Source of the DNA: an uncultured Bacteroides sp.
GTDB taxonomy: Bacteria; Bacteroidota; Bacteroidia; Bacteroidales; Bacteroidaceae
Direction of reading: 5' to 3'
NCBI RefSeq assembly: GCF_949298305.1
Contig: NZ_CASFWU010000107.1
Location: 1 to 8,548, forward strand
DNA length: 8,548 nt
Shown: in pieces, positions 6,566 to 8,548 of the stretch
How positions within the stretch are numbered: the stretch's first letter is position 1
How the letters are laid out: each line of letters starts with the position of its first letter
The notes under the pieces: generated by a model
The model's input: only the letters and a program-made list of their open reading frames with translations
The model's database searches: none
What the model was told of the DNA's origin: nothing
Program-made: the position numbers and the translations under genes

Positions 6566-7183
6566 TCAATCCGCACTTGCAAAGCCTGAAAATAGTTCCA
6601 ACAACCGTTCCGCCAGTGGAGCATAATATTTTTGCACTTCTTCGGCTGTCGGAGTATGACCGCCCGGGAAGTGGTAGGAGTATTTGTAATGCATCAAAAA
6701 CAAAGGTTCGAAGTGTGCCAAATGGTCGTTTTCGCCAAATATTCCCCATATCTTTTCCCGGTTGGATTGCTGACAATAATCCCACTGATGCTGTTGAAGT
6801 TCAGCGAATTCGTCAATCAATGTCCGATTAATGACAAGCCGCTGGTTCCCGTTAGCCCGTGGCGATTTGTATTCATGCGAACCAATACGTTCAATGAGGA
6901 AGCTTGTCATTTCGAAGTGAGGATTTCCAAGCAAAGCAGGGATATTGTTTTTAGCAGCCACTATCTGTGCCAAGAACGAACCATTGCTGTTTCCTATCAT
7001 TACATCAGGCCGTTCTTGGTCGCATAATCTTTGAATAAAGTCGAGCGCCTCCTGTGGATGCAGAGGTAAATCCGGTGTCAAGACTGTTGCCTTACCCTTG
7101 AAATATTCTTTCAGGGCAAGAGCCGGTATACATGCACCTGATGCAAAAAAACCGTGAAGAAAAAGAATCTTTTGTACCATCAT
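6566..7183 (-). CDS. Alpha/beta hydrolase, YqiA/UPF0227-like esterase family
   Basis: The 205-residue product, counted from the ATG at 7183, has a single-domain alpha/beta hydrolase layout. HGFFASG follows the first strand (about 10-16). The nucleophile elbow is GNSNG (64-68, Ser66). The acid is probably Asp153 in GENDHLAH, and His176 in FPGGHTPTAEE completes the triad. Length and motif spacing resemble the YqiA/YcfP esterases. The substrate is unknown and the protein should be cytosolic, with no signal peptide. The ATG overlaps the stop codon of the upstream glutaredoxin-like gene by one base (TGATG), which suggests translational coupling; a second ATG at 7180 and two TTG codons upstream are weaker alternatives. 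After the TGA stop the same frame stays open for 25 protein-like codons. Confidence 0.88.
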   Translation of the reverse strand: MMVQKILFLHGFFASGACIPALALKEYFKGKATVLTPDLPLHPQEALDFIQRLCDQERPDVMIGNSNGSFLAQIVAAKNNIPALLGNPHFEMTSFLIERIGSHEYKSPRANGNQRLVINRTLIDEFAELQQHQWDYCQQSNREKIWGIFGENDHLAHFEPLFLMHYKYSYHFPGGHTPTAEEVQKYYAPLAERLLELFSGFASAD

Positions 7184-7482
7184 CAACAACCGCTTCCGTC
7201 AATATTACAGGTAGCCCCATCATTGACGGGACGTGAACGCAATCCGGCATCTTCTGGATTCAGCGTAACCGTACCGTCTTCCAGTACAAAGCAAGGAATC
7301 CCAACAACTCCAACACTTTTAGCTTCAATAAAAGCCGGATGATGGTCCCTCAGTTTCAGAAAAGCTTTCAAATCCCGCACATGCCGGCCGATATCAATAA
7401 CTTCATACTGGACATTACCTTTCACTTGCTCTTCCACGTATGTGCAATCCGGACAAGTTTCCATTCCATATATTTTTACCAT
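7183..7482 (-). CDS. Glutaredoxin-like thiol-disulfide protein (CPDC motif)
   Basis: This 99-residue protein has a thioredoxin fold signature. MVKIYGMETCPDC gives the first strand and the active-site CPDC (Cys10, Cys13), and VGIPCFVLEDG supplies the cis-proline loop (Pro63), with an extra cysteine at 64. The C-terminus carries two more cysteines (92 and 99), which could form a second redox pair or bind a metal. It matches the glutaredoxin-related group rather than classical CPYC glutaredoxins, and should work as a small cytosolic disulfide reductase or thiol carrier. Its last codon is next to the start of the hydrolase gene, with stop and start overlapping in TGATG. The start ATG at 7482 is the first in frame; no clear TAnnTTTG box lies directly upstream, so it may be transcribed with the small gene above it. 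Confidence 0.88.
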   Translation of the reverse strand: MVKIYGMETCPDCTYVEEQVKGNVQYEVIDIGRHVRDLKAFLKLRDHHPAFIEAKSVGVVGIPCFVLEDGTVTLNPEDAGLRSRPVNDGATCNIDGSGC

Positions 7483-7523
7483 AACTGCTGTTGTTATTTA
7501 AATAACGTGAGTTCAATATGTAA

Positions 7524-7721
7524 TTAGATATACTCTTCTGCAAAAGGAGAGTATAACAATAAAAGTACAATTTCAGTTTCGATATAATCTCTTTTCATAT
7601 ATTTACGGATATAATACCGACGAAGAGCAAGCCTGCAGGAAAATAGCAGCGAATAGATGCGCCAATACTCCTTAAGACTATATTTCAGGCCGTACGGCTT
7701 CAGTGCTTCATGAGTGGGCAT
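7524..7721 (-). CDS. Small basic hypothetical protein (65 aa)
   Basis: I do not recognise the family. The product is rich in Tyr, Leu, Arg and Lys (for example LKPYGLKYSLKEYWRIYSLL and RRYYIRKYMKRDY), with no clear signal peptide; a hydrophobic run IVLLLLY lies near the C-terminus. Codon use is ordinary, which favours a real gene. It sits 41 bases upstream of the glutaredoxin-like gene on the same strand. The frame stays open for 24 further codons upstream of the ATG at 7721, through the terminator-like hairpin to a TAA at 7796. Those codons also read as protein (KINVLRDFFYLSGEQPKDIK) but offer no start codon, so the gene could be a 5'-truncated remnant. An inverted repeat lies across its 3' end. 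Confidence 0.5.
   Translation of the reverse strand: MPTHEALKPYGLKYSLKEYWRIYSLLFSCRLALRRYYIRKYMKRDYIETEIVLLLLYSPFAEEYI
7529..7555. repeat. Inverted repeat at the 3' end of the small gene
   Basis: TATACTCT (7529-7536) pairs with AGAGTATA (7548-7555), extendable by one G-T and one C-G pair, around an A-rich loop. It overlaps the last codons of the 65-aa frame and lies 47 bases upstream of the glutaredoxin-like start. It could be an RNA-processing or attenuator hairpin; there is no T-run after it. Confidence 0.5.
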
Positions 7722-7758
7722 CTTAATGTCTTTCGGTTGTTCGCCGGATAAATAGAAA

Positions 7759-7790
7759 AAGTCCCGTAAAACGTTGATTTTACGGGACTT
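7759..7790 (-). terminator. Rho-independent terminator, 13-bp stem
   Basis: AAGTCCCGTAAAA (7759-7771) and its exact reverse complement (7778-7790) flank the 6-base loop CGTTGA. Read on the minus strand, the stem ends in GGGACTT and continues TTTCTATTT, the U-rich tail of an intrinsic terminator. It would stop transcription started at the promoter near 7978-8009. On the plus strand there is no T-run. Confidence 0.75.
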
Positions 7791-7804
7791 GTCTTAATTT
7801 GGCT

Positions 7805-7820
7805 ACCTAATGTCTTAGGT
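7805..7820. repeat. Small perfect hairpin between minihelix and terminator
   Basis: ACCTAA TGTC TTAGGT forms a 6-bp stem with a 4-base loop. It sits between the tRNA-like minihelix and the terminator and would be a further structural element of a minus-strand RNA. Confidence 0.55.
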
Positions 7821-7824
7821 TTCA

Positions 7825-7855
7825 GCGGAGAGACAGGATTTCGAACCTACCCTCC
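7825..7855 (-). other. tRNA 3'-end-like minihelix (T-arm plus acceptor), possible tRNA or att remnant
   Basis: On the minus strand, GGTTCGAAATCC followed by TGTCTCTCCGC resembles the T-arm and 3' acceptor strand of a bacterial tRNA of the serine type, but with one extra A in the T-loop. The preceding bases GGAGGGTAGG pair with the 3' part (about 10 pairs, one bulge), so the segment folds as a closed minihelix with the loop TTCGAAAT. No D-arm or anticodon arm is present upstream. Duplicated tRNA 3' ends of this kind often mark the attachment site of an integrated element; a strong terminator follows, as after a real tRNA gene. A structured part of a small RNA is the alternative. Confidence 0.5.
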
Positions 7856-7977
7856 AATATCCTTGAAATTCAATTTATTATCATTATGTCAAAGCCTTAG
7901 GGGGTACAACTTAGGTTACAAGAATAACACTTTTCTGTCACCTTTTGGCTGTTCGTTGTCTGCCTAAAACTACGGTT

Positions 7978-8009
7978 CAAAGATACTGCTTTATTTTGAA
8001 ATACACAAA
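7978..8009 (-). promoter_or_regulatory. Bacteroides-type promoter, minus strand
   Basis: Read on the minus strand, TTTG (8009-8006) is followed after exactly 20 bases by TATCTTTG (7985-7978), an excellent match to the TTTG / TAnnTTTG consensus. Transcription should start near 7971 and run through the minihelix to the terminator at 7759, giving an RNA of roughly 210 bases. No protein-coding frame of useful length starts before the terminator. Confidence 0.6.
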
Positions 8010-8033
8010 TCGTTGAAAATAAATCTTCTGGGG

Positions 8034-8084
8034 TTAGTGCAAGGTGCAAGCTATATATAGATATATACTTGCACCTTGCACTAA
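8034..8084. repeat. Perfect inverted repeat, 17-bp stem built from GTGCAAG units
   Basis: The left arm TTAGTGCAAGGTGCAAG (8034-8050) holds two tandem GTGCAAG heptamers and is exactly complementary to 8068-8084. The 17-base loop is almost pure A/T (TATATATAGATATATA). The right arm covers the stop codon of the broken HxlR gene. TATTTATTTTT follows on the plus strand, so it could terminate plus-strand transcripts. The heptamer CTTGCAC is shared with the hairpin at 5499-5550. Confidence 0.9.
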
Positions 8085-8325
8085 TATTTATTTTTCTGCC
8101 TATTTTCCATTATTGTATCAAAATTCTCTTGTCCCCATTGCTTTAATTGCTCCAAATGAGGAATTAAAGTTTCACCGAACTCTGATACATAATATTCTAC
8201 TTTGGGTGGTACAGATGGATATATTTTCCTATTTACTAATCTAAAGCCCACTTATCACCCAGCCATTCCAATATTGGAGATGCCGAACAAAAATCATAAT
8301 CCAATTTTTTTCTCATTTTTTTCAT
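8081..8325 (-). pseudogene. HxlR-family transcriptional regulator broken by an internal deletion
   Basis: Two pieces of an HxlR-type winged-helix regulator lie end to end in different frames. The N-terminal piece starts at the ATG at 8325 and reads CSASPILEWLGDKWAL, with the family's conserved cysteine and GDKWAL, then stops at 8238-8236. The C-terminal piece, ending at the TAG at 8083-8081, reads LVNRKIYPSVPPKVEYYVSE and then LIPHLEQLKQWGQENF, matching the wing and dimerisation region. In normal members about 40 residues, including the recognition helix, separate GDKWAL from the (G)LVxR motif; here they are missing and the frame is shifted. The product cannot bind DNA normally. The gene is divergent from the radical SAM gene. 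The junction lies at about 8238-8252. Confidence 0.8.
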
Positions 8326-8413
8326 CTTTAATGTTACTGATATTGAGAAATACTAACCTAAACGTAAGTGGCTGACAGATAGTATAGTTCTTCTTTTTTC
8401 CAAAGCAACATCC

Positions 8414-8421
8414 TAACTTTG
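8414..8421 (+). promoter_or_regulatory. Bacteroides-type -7 box for the radical SAM gene
   Basis: TAACTTTG matches TAnnTTTG exactly and lies 51 bases before the ATG at 8473. The -33 element is weak (TTCT at about 8391). The 147-base divergent gap also holds an imperfect inverted pair, GTTACTGATAT / ATACTAAC (about 8333-8357), a possible operator for the HxlR regulator; that part is speculative. Confidence 0.5.
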
Positions 8422-8472
8422 CAATGCAAAAGTATAGAAAATAACCGATTTTTTAATGCTTAATTATAATAT

Positions 8473-8548
8473 ATGGAACTATTACATTTTACAGGTCAGG
8501 TTTGGAGACCTCCTTATGAGGCAAGTTCTCAACTCTTACAAGTAACAG
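8473..8548 (+). CDS. Radical SAM family protein, 5' end only
   Basis: Only 25 codons are inside the window. They read MELLHFTGQVWRPPYEASSQ followed by LLQVT. From memory of the family, this is the usual opening of a group of Bacteroidales radical SAM proteins in which the iron-sulfur cluster motif CxxxCxxC comes within the next few residues, just outside the window. A good -7 promoter box stands 51 bases upstream, and the start is the first ATG after in-frame stops. It is divergent from the broken HxlR regulator. The substrate cannot be told from this fragment. Confidence 0.75.
   Translation, partial: MELLHFTGQVWRPPYEASSQLLQVT

Noticed and set aside
6632..7027. 131-codon plus-strand frame opposite the hydrolase
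   Set aside because: The minus strand encodes an intact Ser-Asp-His hydrolase; the plus frame is its complement. The plus promoter at 6418-6449 could transcribe it, but the sequence does not look like a protein.
7825..7855. Intact tRNA gene
   Set aside because: Only a T-arm/acceptor-like part is present, with an extra base in the loop; no anticodon or D arm upstream.
8044..8244. 66-codon plus-strand frame over the HxlR region
   Set aside because: Antisense to clear HxlR C-terminal motifs on the minus strand; begins inside the hairpin.

Overview
The window looks like a piece of a Bacteroidales chromosome (Bacteroides, Phocaeicola or a close relative). Several intergenic regions carry the Bacteroides-type promoter -7 box TAnnTTTG, two of them with a TTTG or TTG element 20 bases upstream. 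The product at the right edge also begins like a radical SAM protein familiar from this order.

Region 1 (1-5369, + strand) is a type III restriction-modification operon: the 3' part of mod (adenine methyltransferase), a DUF1016/YhcG-type PD-(D/E)XK nuclease-like gene, and a full-length res (helicase-nuclease). The genes are 16 and 20 bases apart, so they are probably co-transcribed. Mod and Res should form the methylating and cleaving complex. The middle gene is not a standard type III subunit and is the least ordinary part of the operon. The specificity part of mod (about 100-650) is visibly richer in A+T than the rest, as expected of an exchanged target-recognition region. The first 97 bases are open in two frames and may hold a frameshift. 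The middle gene also contains a perfect 28-bp palindrome.

Region 2 (5370-6565) has no intact gene that I can support. It holds short inverted repeats around a GTGAA motif, a perfect 22-bp-stem hairpin, a minus-strand frame that looks like a decayed gene, and two promoter-like sites.

Region 3 (6566-7721, - strand) is a small gene group: a 65-aa hypothetical protein, a glutaredoxin-like CPDC protein and a YqiA-like alpha/beta hydrolase. The last two overlap by one base (TGATG) and are probably translationally coupled.

Region 4 (7722-8548) starts with a strong minus-strand terminator, followed by a tRNA-3'-end-like minihelix and an upstream promoter. Together these suggest a small RNA or the scar of an integrated element. 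Beyond them are a 17-bp-stem hairpin, an HxlR-family regulator broken by an internal deletion, and the divergent start of a radical SAM gene with its own promoter.

No CRISPR array, rRNA, intact tRNA or intact transposase is visible. The best candidates for something undescribed are the three-gene restriction operon with its intragenic palindrome, and the promoter/minihelix/terminator block at 7759-8009.
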